Positions 1 through 5,194 of a DNA stretch of 5,194 bases are shown here, piece after piece. The stretch comes from Hyphomonadaceae bacterium. Its GTDB lineage: Bacteria > Pseudomonadota > Alphaproteobacteria > Caulobacterales > Aquidulcibacteraceae. The translations under genes were made by a program, and so were the position numbers. Every line of letters starts with the position of its first letter. Position 1 is the first letter of the stretch. The stretch covers positions 1-5,194 of the forward strand of contig DPWD01000313.1 in assembly GCA_003526465.1 (NCBI GenBank), in the 5' to 3' direction. The notes below the pieces were generated by a model that ran no database searches, was not told the origin of the DNA, and saw nothing but the letters and a program-made list of their open reading frames with translations.

Positions 1-1329
1 GCCTGGCGCGAAGTGGCGGCGGGGCGCGCTCGGCTCATCGTCGGCGCGCGCTCGGCGTTGTTTCTGCCGTACCCCAATCTACGCCTCATCGTCATCGACG
101 AAGAGCACGATCCTTCCTACAAGCAGGAAGAGGGCGTGATCTATCAGGCGCGCGATCTTGCGATCGTGCGCGCCAAGCTCGGTGAGTGCGAGGTGATTCT
201 GGCGAGCGCCACGCCGTCGCTGGAAAGCTTGGTCAACGCGCAGCAGGGCCGTTACGCGCATGTGCGCCTGCCTTCGCGGCACGGGAGCGCGGAACTGCCA
301 GATGTCGAACTGGTCGACATGAAGCTCGATCCGCCGGAGAAAGGCCGCTGGATATCGCCCAAGCTGATCCGCGGCGCGGCCGAAGCAATGCTGCGCGGCG
401 AGCAGTCGCTCTTCTACATGAACCGCCGCGGCTACGCGCCGCTCACTTTGTGCCGCGCCTGCGGCCATCGTATGAAATCGCCGGACAGCGAGGCTTGGCT
501 GGTGGAGCACCGCTATTCTGGGCGGCTTGTGTGCCATCTCACCGGGTTTTCGATGCCCAAGCCAAAGGCGTGCCCGGAATGTCTTGTGTCGGACGCGTTT
601 ACTTCCATCGGCCCAGGCGTCGAGCGCATCGAGGAAGAGGTGCGCGAGTTTTTCCCCGGCGCGCGCATCGAGATTTTTTCCTCCGACACCACGCCCAATG
701 GCGAGGCCGTGCGCGACCTGGTGGCGCGCATGGAAGCGAGCGAGATCGACATTCTTATCGGCACGCAGATCGTCGCCAAGGGCCACAATTTCCCGAACTT
801 GACGTTTGTCGGCGTAGTCGATGCCGATTTGGGCTTGAAGGGTGGCGATCTGCGCGCCGGCGAACGCACGTTTCAGCTGGTGAGTCAGGTCGCCGGTCGC
901 GCCGGGCGGCACGAGAAGAAGGGCCGCGCGCTGATTCAGACCTACGCGCCGCACGAGCCGGTGATGGTCGCGCTTGCGGCCCAGGATCGCGACGCGTTCT
1001 TCGCCGCCGAAATCGCCGAACGCGAAGCCGCCGGCATGCCACCTTACGGGCGTCTGGCGGCGGTGATCATCTCGGCGCCGAACGAACAGCTGGCCGACGA
1101 CGCCTCGCGCGCCATGGGTGAGAAAGCGCCTGCCGTGGATGGCCTCGACCTATGGGGCCCAGCACCCGCGCCGCTCAGCGTGATTCGCGGTATGCACCGG
1201 CGGCGGTTCTTGGTGCGCGCGGATCGCGGTGTGGATGTGAGCGCGTTTCTCGCCGCTTGGGCGGCGCGGGTGAAACTGCACAGCGCGGTGCGCGTGCAGA
1301 TCGATGTGGACCCGTATAGTTTTTTGTGA
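1..1329 (+). CDS. priA: Primosomal protein N' (PriA), replication-restart 3'-5' DNA helicase, 5' end cut off by window
   Basis: PriA binds stalled or collapsed replication forks, unwinds the lagging arm with ATP and starts reloading of the replicative helicase. The 442 visible codons (base 1 = residue 1) begin inside helicase lobe 1, so the N-terminal DNA-binding domains and Walker A lie off the window; family members are usually about 700-740 residues. Visible motifs, in order: GARSALF (about 15-21), the DEEH Walker B box (33-36), ASATPS (68-73), YMNRRGYAP (about 139-147), the cysteine-rich zinc insert (151-194), the GTQIVAKGHNF segment (254-264), the SQVAGRAGR arginine-finger motif (295-303), and the typical PriA ending DVDPYSFL before TGA. 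The zinc insert keeps only five of the eight expected cysteines (C151, C154, C178, C191, C194); S160, S163 and T181 occupy the other positions. The reading frame is otherwise intact. The GTG at 13 is an internal valine, not the start. Confidence 0.97.
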   Translation, partial: AWREVAAGRARLIVGARSALFLPYPNLRLIVIDEEHDPSYKQEEGVIYQARDLAIVRAKLGECEVILASATPSLESLVNAQQGRYAHVRLPSRHGSAELPDVELVDMKLDPPEKGRWISPKLIRGAAEAMLRGEQSLFYMNRRGYAPLTLCRACGHRMKSPDSEAWLVEHRYSGRLVCHLTGFSMPKPKACPECLVSDAFTSIGPGVERIEEEVREFFPGARIEIFSSDTTPNGEAVRDLVARMEASEIDILIGTQIVAKGHNFPNLTFVGVVDADLGLKGGDLRAGERTFQLVSQVAGRAGRHEKKGRALIQTYAPHEPVMVALAAQDRDAFFAAEIAEREAAGMPPYGRLAAVIISAPNEQLADDASRAMGEKAPAVDGLDLWGPAPAPLSVIRGMHRRRFLVRADRGVDVSAFLAAWAARVKLHSAVRVQIDVDPYSFL

Positions 1330-1337
1330 GGCGAAGG

Positions 1338-1361
1338 TGCGCTGTTTGGTTGTGTAGCGCA
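1338..1361 (+). repeat. Small inverted repeat (stem-loop) between priA and the ATPase gene
   Basis: TGCGCT (1338-1343) and AGCGCA (1356-1361) are exact reverse complements around a 12-base T/G-rich loop, starting 8 bases after the priA stop. No T-run follows, so it is a poor intrinsic terminator. The right arm shares its last base with the AGAGGA ribosome binding site of the next gene, so a folded stem could affect access to it. A six-bp repeat is short and may be chance. Confidence 0.3.
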
Positions 1362-1366
1362 GAGGA
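1361..1366 (+). promoter_or_regulatory. Ribosome binding site of the OLD-like ATPase gene
   Basis: AGAGGA lies 9 bases upstream of the ATG at 1376. It is the best Shine-Dalgarno match in the 46-base gap and supports that start. Confidence 0.7.
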
Positions 1367-1375
1367 CCCTAACCT

Positions 1376-2908
1376 ATGTATGCAAGAAGAGTCGATATCG
1401 TCGGCCTCCGTTGTTTTGAAAATACGGGTGCCTTGGACCTGGGTCCGCGCTGCAATCTGTTTGTCGGGCCGAACAACAGCGGGAAATCGACGATACTTCG
1501 CGCCGTGTTATCGTTGCAGATTGGCCAGCAACTCAATGAAAATGACATCCGCGCTGGCGAGACTGGTGGTGGCTTTGCTGTCGAGATCGTGGATGTCGCC
1601 TCAAATGAGCGGCAGTGGTTCGCGCACCAACCAGGCGGCTTTGAAAACGGTGTTCATGCTTCGCTAGAGATGGGCACTGGCGCCGGACTCGCACACTCTT
1701 CATTTGCAAGGGTTGGTCTCGGCGGAGGGAACCGGCTGTTCCACCAGCAAAGGCCGCTTCATGGGGTCGTTCCTCTCCTCGCTCGCCGCAAGGCCAGCGT
1801 CCTCAACGAGGCCATTTCGTTGAGCCAGCAATCCTATGTCACGGGTACTTTTGACAATCTTGTCAGCCGAATAGACCGCGTGGCAACCGATGGGCCCGAT
1901 CACGAGGCCTTCAAGGCGGCGGTGCGCGATGTGCTCGGGTTGCCTATCACAACGGCGGCATCAGTCAGCGGAAAGGTCGCCGGGATTCATCTGGACAGAA
2001 ATCGGTTCATTACATTGGATCAGATGGGTGATGGTGTAACTGAGATGGTCGGATTGATCGTCGAGCTTGTTGGTGAGCGTGGGAAAATATTTGCTTTGGA
2101 AGAGCCCGAAACCAACTTGCATCCTCGCGGACTCAAGGCCCTGTTGGATGTGATCAGAGAAGCATCGAAACACAATCAGTTTCTGATAGCTACGCACTCC
2201 AACATCGTGCTTCGCGAATTGGGAGCGGACCCAACAACCAAGATATTCAGGGTCCGGCGAGATGGCAATGACCCGCTTGCGCCATCATCGGTGGAGGAGT
2301 GTCCTCAGAGGGCAGAGGCACGCACTGACCTCTTGCGTGAGTTGGGTTACGAGTTCGGAGATCTCGGCCTTCACGATGCTTGGCTCTTCCTTGAAGAGGC
2401 GTCGGCGGAAACCATCGTCAATCAAGTGCTGGTGCCAAAATTTGCGCCGCGCCTTGTGGCGCGATTGCGCACGTTTTCCAGCGCTGGCGTAAGTGAACTG
2501 GCGGCAAGCGTCGACTCATTTGCGCGCCTCGTGACGTTCGTGCACCTTGAGCCTGCCTATCGAGGTCGCTTGTGGGTGCGTGCGGATGCTGGGCCGGATG
2601 GGACCGAACAGGTAGAAAAGCTGCGGAAGCGCTTTGACTGGCTTACCGAAGATAGGTGCGCGATGTTCCCTGCCGAGGATTTCGAGCGCTACTACCCGTC
2701 AACGTTTTCCTCAAAGGTAGCTGCAGCGCTAGCAACACCCGAAAAGCAGGCGCGCAGGGCGGCGAAGAAGGCGCTCTTGGCTGAGGTGTGTGACTGGACA
2801 ATCGCCAACGAAGAGCAAGCTCTCGAGGAATGGGAGATCGCAGCAGCTGAGCCAATCGCGCTGCTGCGGGCAATCGAATCGGAGTTGATTGAGACCGGCC
2901 GTCCGTAA
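1376..2908 (+). CDS. OLD-like ABC/AAA ATPase with probable C-terminal TOPRIM-like nuclease domain
   Basis: 510 residues. The N-terminal ATPase half shows a Walker A motif GPNNSGKS (31-38), a degenerate ABC signature around QMGDGVTEM (216-224), a Walker B motif FALEEPETNLHP (239-250) and the switch histidine in ATHSN (H274). This order is typical of AAA_15/AAA_21 ATPases of the OLD/RecF/SMC type. From about residue 335 the sequence resembles an OLD TOPRIM domain: FLEEASAE (338-345), where E340 would match the catalytic glutamate; a strand then RADAGPD (402-408); and FERYYP (436-441), like the E-x-Y-Y-P segment of OLD nucleases. The tail (about 445-510) is charged and probably helical. Known relatives include class 1 OLD nucleases and Gabija GajA; PARIS uses a related ATPase plus a separate TOPRIM protein. 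No partner gene adjoins it. Codon use is less GC-rich than in priA, which suggests acquisition. The ATPase assignment is firm, the TOPRIM call moderate, and a defence role is inferred. Confidence 0.9.
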   Translation: MYARRVDIVGLRCFENTGALDLGPRCNLFVGPNNSGKSTILRAVLSLQIGQQLNENDIRAGETGGGFAVEIVDVASNERQWFAHQPGGFENGVHASLEMGTGAGLAHSSFARVGLGGGNRLFHQQRPLHGVVPLLARRKASVLNEAISLSQQSYVTGTFDNLVSRIDRVATDGPDHEAFKAAVRDVLGLPITTAASVSGKVAGIHLDRNRFITLDQMGDGVTEMVGLIVELVGERGKIFALEEPETNLHPRGLKALLDVIREASKHNQFLIATHSNIVLRELGADPTTKIFRVRRDGNDPLAPSSVEECPQRAEARTDLLRELGYEFGDLGLHDAWLFLEEASAETIVNQVLVPKFAPRLVARLRTFSSAGVSELAASVDSFARLVTFVHLEPAYRGRLWVRADAGPDGTEQVEKLRKRFDWLTEDRCAMFPAEDFERYYPSTFSSKVAAALATPEKQARRAAKKALLAEVCDWTIANEEQALEEWEIAAAEPIALLRAIESELIETGRP

Positions 2909-2931
2909 CCCAACCCCCGCGATGCTCAACA

Positions 2932-3327
2932 TCAGCGCCCCGCGCCCCTGGAGTGCGCGGCGTATTTCGCGTCGATCCCCTTGATGTGCGACACGAGCCA
3001 CAGCTTCAGGAAGCTGAAGAACGCTTCGTTTGCCTTACCGCCGCCGGCTTTGATCGCGCCCGCGTGATGGGCGTATTTCTCGAGCAATTGCTTGTGCAAG
3101 AGCTTGTGCACGTTGAGTTCGGGGTAGGCGATCGATTGCATGAAAGCTTCTTCGTCGGCGAAATGGCGCGCGCAGGCAGCGCCCAGTCTCGCGACGGTGT
3201 CGTTCACGACGGCGCCGGCAAGGAAGCCATCGTGAATCTTGTTCATGAGAGCCAGCAATTCCTTGTGCTCGCCGTCCATCGCCTGCACGCCGAGCGCAAG
3301 CGTGTTGTCCCAAACCATCAATGACAT
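2932..3327 (-). CDS. Bacteriohemerythrin, single-domain
   Basis: 131 residues forming one four-helix hemerythrin domain, a non-haem di-iron protein that binds O2 reversibly; bacterial single-domain forms are cytoplasmic and linked to oxygen storage, delivery or sensing. All expected iron ligands are present: H21 in DGEH, H55 and E59 in the HFADE motif, H74 and H78 in HKLLH, and H114 with D119 in HIKGID. The start at 3327 (MSLMVWDNT) is chosen because GGGAG lies 7 bases upstream and because family members begin just before the W-D pair. An in-frame start at 3411 would add 28 residues of Arg/Ser-rich sequence that looks like non-coding DNA. The gene is convergent with the OLD-like ATPase gene (23-bp gap) and lies 161 bp downstream of the DUF5946 gene on the same strand. 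There is no fused signalling domain. Confidence 0.95.
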   Translation of the reverse strand: MSLMVWDNTLALGVQAMDGEHKELLALMNKIHDGFLAGAVVNDTVARLGAACARHFADEEAFMQSIAYPELNVHKLLHKQLLEKYAHHAGAIKAGGGKANEAFFSFLKLWLVSHIKGIDAKYAAHSRGAGR

Positions 3328-3334
3328 GCTCTCT

Positions 3335-3339
3335 CTCCC
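3335..3339 (-). promoter_or_regulatory. Ribosome binding site of the hemerythrin gene
   Basis: On the minus strand GGGAG (followed by AGAGAGC) sits 7 bases before the ATG at 3327. It decides for this start over the upstream in-frame ATG at 3411. Confidence 0.75.
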
Positions 3340-3365
3340 GCGACTGCTGCGGGGAGCTTGTGCGC

Positions 3366-3419
3366 GCGGCGATTGGCGCAGGTTTAACGCGCGGTCCACA
3401 AGTGCGCGCAAATCGCCGC
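3366..3419. repeat. 9-bp inverted repeat in the hemerythrin upstream region
   Basis: GCGGCGATT (3366-3374) and AATCGCCGC (3411-3419) are exact reverse complements 36 bases apart. They lie 39-92 bases upstream of the hemerythrin start, where a promoter or operator would be expected. TGCGCGC also occurs twice in direct orientation (3361-3367 and 3403-3409). This could be a spaced regulator site or a long-loop stem; no known regulator motif was recognised. Confidence 0.35.
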
Positions 3420-3466
3420 ATCCGGATTGCTACGTAAAGGTATGGGCGTATGCCAGCCGCCGCCGG

Positions 3467-3485
3467 GGCGCCCTCGCAGGGCGCC
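3467..3485 (-). terminator. Perfect 8-bp hairpin after the DUF5946 gene, possible terminator
   Basis: GGCGCCCT (3467-3474) and AGGGCGCC (3478-3485) are exact reverse complements with a 3-base loop, only 3 bases beyond the DUF5946 stop. The position suits termination between DUF5946 and the hemerythrin gene. On the minus strand it is followed by G/C-rich sequence rather than a T-run, so it may be a weak or pausing hairpin, or an mRNA 3'-end stabiliser. Confidence 0.5.
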
Positions 3486-3488
3486 GTC

Positions 3489-3980
3489 TTAGTCTCCCCG
3501 CGCCCAGCGCCTGATCCAGTCGTGATGCGCGGCCCAGTCGTTCCAGGCCGAGCGCGCCCATTCCTGGACTTTATGCGCGTGTTCGGATTTGCCGGCGAAT
3601 GGCGTGACGTCGGCGATGGTCATGGAAAAGCTTGACGGGGGGTGCAGCGGGATCAGCGTATGCTTGCGGTTGGCAAATGCGAGCATGACGCTGTTGGTTT
3701 GGCGAGGCGGTCGCGGCGTTTCGAGCTGAACCATGAGCCGCGCCAGGTGCAGCCCGACAGATTGGACCGCGCGCCGGTCCGCTGGATCGCCTGGGTGTTG
3801 TACGGCATAGGCGTCCACGCTGAGCCGGTGCGCGCCTTCCAAGCGGGGTTGCAAATATTCCTGCGCAAGCAGACGTCCGAACGCCGCCCAGCATGCCGGC
3901 GAGGAGGTCATGTACGCGTGCGTGGGTCCGTCGCGTTCCGGGAAGGCAGCCCCGCAGCCTGGGCAGTGCGTGTGGTCCAT
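3489..3980 (-). CDS. DUF5946 family protein, function unknown
   Basis: 163 residues from the ATG at 3980, or 165 from an in-frame ATG at 3986. GGAAGG (3990-3995) is 9 bases from the first and only 3 from the second, so 3980 is preferred. Numbering from 3986: a CPGCGA knuckle (C8, C11), GPTHAY (20-25), SPACW with C32, and DAYAVQHPGD (58-67) followed by QSVGLHLARL (75-84). This pattern matches, from memory, the DUF5946 family, which has no established reaction. The Cys/His residues (C8, C11, H23, C32, H64) could bind a metal, but that is inference. The tail has five tryptophans within 19 residues (W143, W148, W151, W157, W161). There is no signal peptide or membrane segment, so it is probably cytoplasmic. 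It is divergent from the exported SnoaL-like gene (about 140-bp gap) and followed by a hairpin. Confidence 0.87.
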   Translation of the reverse strand: MDHTHCPGCGAAFPERDGPTHAYMTSSPACWAAFGRLLAQEYLQPRLEGAHRLSVDAYAVQHPGDPADRRAVQSVGLHLARLMVQLETPRPPRQTNSVMLAFANRKHTLIPLHPPSSFSMTIADVTPFAGKSEHAHKVQEWARSAWNDWAAHHDWIRRWARGD

Positions 3981-4111
3981 GGACATTCGCCTTCCAAGCC
4001 GCGGACCTTACTTATCGGCGCAGGTCGAGGCCAGATTTTCTGTCGCGATTGTCGCAAGTCCGGAAATGGCGAGCATCGGGAGCGGCCGCTGCGTATCTCC
4101 AGGGAAAGCAC

Positions 4112-4116
4112 GAGGA
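4112..4116 (+). promoter_or_regulatory. Ribosome binding site of the SnoaL-like gene
   Basis: GAGGA lies 6 bases before the ATG at 4123. It supports this start, which also places a signal peptide at the N-terminus, over earlier in-frame ATGs such as 3910 that lie within the opposite-strand DUF5946 gene. The rest of the divergent gap (3987-4122) must hold both promoters, but no convincing -35/-10 pair was found there. Confidence 0.7.
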
Positions 4117-4122
4117 CTATTC

Positions 4123-4593
4123 ATGACAGGAACCAAAAGCGCCGCCGCCGCGTTCGCGCTGCTGCTTGCAACTGGCGCAGTCGGCGCCGCGCACGCCACG
4201 CCTGAGGAGGACCGCGCCACAATCGCCGAGCTCGACACCGCGTACCAAGCCGCGGTCGAGCGCAACGATGCGGATGCCATGGCCGCGATCCTGCATCCGG
4301 AGATGATTCTCGTCATCGGCCGTGGCGCGGTGTTTACGCGCGAGGACTTGTTGCGTTCGGCGCGCGAGCGCGATGCCGAATACGAGCACCAGGTCGAGGA
4401 CGAAGACACACAAATGGTGCGCCTTTATGGTGAAGACGCCGCCATCGTCACGGCGCGGCTTTGGCTGAAGGGCGTCACCCGCGAGGGCGAGGCGTTCGAA
4501 CGCCGGCTCTGGTTCAGCGATACCTATGTGCGCATGCCGGAAGGTTGGCGCTACGCGTTCGGCCAGGCCTCGATTGCGTTGCCAACAGGATAG
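4123..4593 (+). CDS. Exported SnoaL-like / DUF4440 (NTF2-fold) protein
   Basis: 156 residues. The N-terminus is a Sec signal peptide: MTGTK, a hydrophobic Ala/Leu stretch (about 7-22), then A-H-A (23-25) as a likely signal peptidase I site, giving a periplasmic protein of about 131 residues. The mature part reads as a small alpha+beta cone of the NTF2 superfamily: an opening helix TIAELDTAYQAAVERNDADA (33-52), then AILHPEMILV (55-64) with a VFTREDLL segment (70-77), paired strands such as AAIVTARLWLKG (106-117), and a final RRLWFSDTYVRMPEGWRY run (127-144) of the kind that closes DUF4440/SnoaL-like proteins. Members include isomerases, hydrolases and ligand-binding proteins, so no substrate can be named. 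The start is supported by GAGGA 6 bases upstream. The stop is 7 bases from that of the convergent MpaB-like gene. Confidence 0.87.
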   Translation: MTGTKSAAAAFALLLATGAVGAAHATPEEDRATIAELDTAYQAAVERNDADAMAAILHPEMILVIGRGAVFTREDLLRSARERDAEYEHQVEDEDTQMVRLYGEDAAIVTARLWLKGVTREGEAFERRLWFSDTYVRMPEGWRYAFGQASIALPTG

Positions 4594-4595
4594 GC

Positions 4596-4630
4596 AGCCC
4601 TCACCGATACAGGGCTCGCGCGGGGAGCCC
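4596..4630. terminator. Three-armed inverted repeat at the convergent 3' ends, possible terminator
   Basis: AGCCCT (4596-4601) pairs exactly with AGGGCT (4611-4616; 9-base loop). GGGCTC (4612-4617) pairs exactly with GAGCCC (4625-4630; 7-base loop). The two hairpins share the middle arm, so only one can form at a time. They start 3 bases after the SnoaL-like stop and run into the last codons of the opposite gene. No T-run follows on the plus strand. This may be a terminator for the + strand gene, or fortuitous pairing in GC-rich DNA. Confidence 0.35.
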
Positions 4631-5194
4631 CATACGTACGCACGCTTGCGCCGGCGGGGCTTCGCGCAGCACAACGCGTTCGCCCGCCGCGCCGAGCGCG
4701 CGCAGCAAGCTCGCCTCGCCGAAGCGCAGGCCATGTGAAGCACCGAGGCCCAAAATGTGGCGCACCCAAGCGGGAACGATGTCGACAGCGCCGCGCACAA
4801 CCAAGCGCTGTAGCATGCGCGAGGGCAGGAAGTGCGCGCGCCGCATGATCTGCAAAAACTCGAACACAATCTCGGAGCGATCGAGCTTTCCCCGCATCGC
4901 CGCAAACAGCGCCGCCATTTCATCGGCCGAACGCGGCGCGCCAGTTGCGCCGTATAAAGCAGTGGGGCCCGCGCCTTCGGCATAAAACAGATCGTGCTCG
5001 GCGCCCGACAATGGCCGCACGAAGCGATGATAGGCCTCGGAGAAAGCGAATGCCGCCGTCGCCTGCACCCAGTTCAACAGTTCCGGATCGTCAGCACGGT
5101 AGGCCACGCCGGCCGGCGTTGTCCCGCTGACGCGCGCGTGCATGGCATTGACGCGCGCGATCAGCGCACGCGCCGCCTCCGCCGGGGCGTAGAT
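4601..5194 (-). CDS. Oxygenase MpaB family protein (DUF2236), 5' end cut off by window
   Basis: 197 C-terminal residues are visible (residue 1 = bases 5194-5192); the frame is open to the edge, so the start lies outside. The family comprises haem-dependent oxygenases related to fungal MpaB and to latex-clearing protein Lcp; substrates of most bacterial members are unknown. Supporting sequence: MHARVSG (18-24), then YRADDPELLNWVQAT (32-46), the family's Y-x-A-x-D-P-x-L-x-x-W-V block; FVRPLSGAEHDLFYAE (58-73), matching its F-x-x-P-L-S-x-x-E-x-D-x-x-Y-x-E block; and PRSADEMAALFAAM (87-100). The remaining tail is helical and Arg-rich, with FLPSRMLQRLVVRGAVDIVP near the middle. Where many relatives, as I recall them, have W-V-H-A, this protein has W-V-Q-A (Q44). 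An ATG at 5143 is internal: homology continues upstream of it. The gene is convergent with the SnoaL-like gene. Confidence 0.9.
   Translation of the reverse strand: MYAPAEAARALIARVNAMHARVSGTTPAGVAYRADDPELLNWVQATAAFAFSEAYHRFVRPLSGAEHDLFYAEGAGPTALYGATGAPRSADEMAALFAAMRGKLDRSEIVFEFLQIMRRAHFLPSRMLQRLVVRGAVDIVPAWVRHILGLGASHGLRFGEASLLRALGAAGERVVLREAPPAQACVRMGLPARALYR

Noticed and set aside
79..954. Long open frame on the minus strand opposite priA (291 codons)
   Set aside because: It lies wholly antisense to a clear PriA reading frame, has an Arg/Ala/His-rich composition typical of GC-rich shadow frames, and matches no family I recognise.
1326..1667. Open frame starting with GTG that overlaps the priA stop
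   Set aside because: It overlaps the start of the ATPase gene in another frame. The ATPase frame carries Walker A and a good ribosome binding site; this one shows no recognisable domain.
1376..2908. Gabija system (GajA plus GajB)
   Set aside because: No UvrD-like helicase gene follows; the next gene is a convergent hemerythrin. A Gabija label would need that partner.
1366..2918. Direct repeat flanking the ATPase gene (ACCCTAACC near 1366 and TAACCCAACC near 2906) as an insertion scar
   Set aside because: The two copies are imperfect, short and C-rich, and the right copy includes the stop codon. Not convincing as target-site duplication.
3328..3411. N-terminal extension of hemerythrin from the ATG at 3411
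   Set aside because: The extra 28 residues are Arg/Ser-rich and low in similarity to hemerythrins, and a strong GGGAG site sits 7 bases before the ATG at 3327.
3382..3411. Possible sigma-70 promoter for hemerythrin on the minus strand (TTGCGC, 18-base spacer, TTAAAC)
   Set aside because: Each box matches only about three of six consensus bases; too weak to annotate.
3910..4122. Upstream in-frame extension of the SnoaL-like gene from 3910
   Set aside because: It would overlap the divergent DUF5946 gene and bury the signal peptide; GAGGA just before 4123 supports the shorter form.
4117..4983. Long minus-strand open frame (288 codons) across the SnoaL-like and MpaB-like genes
   Set aside because: It is antisense to the SnoaL-like gene and out of frame with the MpaB-like gene. 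Its Cys/Arg/Ala-rich content is a shadow pattern, while both real genes show family motifs.
1..5194. CRISPR array, tRNA, rRNA, transposase or integrase
   Set aside because: No regularly spaced repeats, no tRNA-like folds, and no transposase or recombinase motifs were seen on either strand.

Overview
This GC-rich window looks like a chromosomal segment of an alphaproteobacterium. The PriA C-terminal half and the family mix (single-domain hemerythrin, DUF5946, SnoaL/DUF4440-like, MpaB/DUF2236) would suit the Caulobacterales/Hyphomonadales side of the class. That placement rests on general resemblance only; there is no rRNA or other phylogenetic marker here beyond part of priA.

Layout, left to right. 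(1) Bases 1-1329 (+) are the 3' part of priA, the replication-restart helicase. (2) After a 46-bp gap that holds a small stem-loop and a clear ribosome binding site, 1376-2908 (+) encodes a 510-residue ABC-type (AAA_15/AAA_21-like) ATPase with a probable C-terminal TOPRIM-like domain. This is the architecture of OLD-family nucleases, many of which act in phage defence. Its base composition is clearly lower in GC than its neighbours. (3) Convergent to it, 2932-3327 (-) encodes a complete single-domain bacteriohemerythrin. (4) Upstream of that on the same strand, 3489-3980 (-) encodes a DUF5946 protein, followed by a perfect 8-bp hairpin. (5) Divergent from DUF5946, 4123-4593 (+) encodes a small exported SnoaL/DUF4440-like protein. 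(6) Seven bases beyond its stop, a convergent DUF2236/MpaB-type oxygenase gene (4601-5194, -) runs off the right edge without its start.

The genes do not form one pathway. The OLD-like ATPase is the best candidate for an accessory or defence function: it sits alone, differs in composition from its neighbours, and is flanked by unrelated genes. No GajB-type helicase, reverse transcriptase, toxin, transposase, integrase, CRISPR array or tRNA is visible. No gene-free stretch exceeds 161 bases. The other point of note is that PriA has lost most of one of its two expected zinc sites, with serines replacing both cysteines of one CxxC pair.
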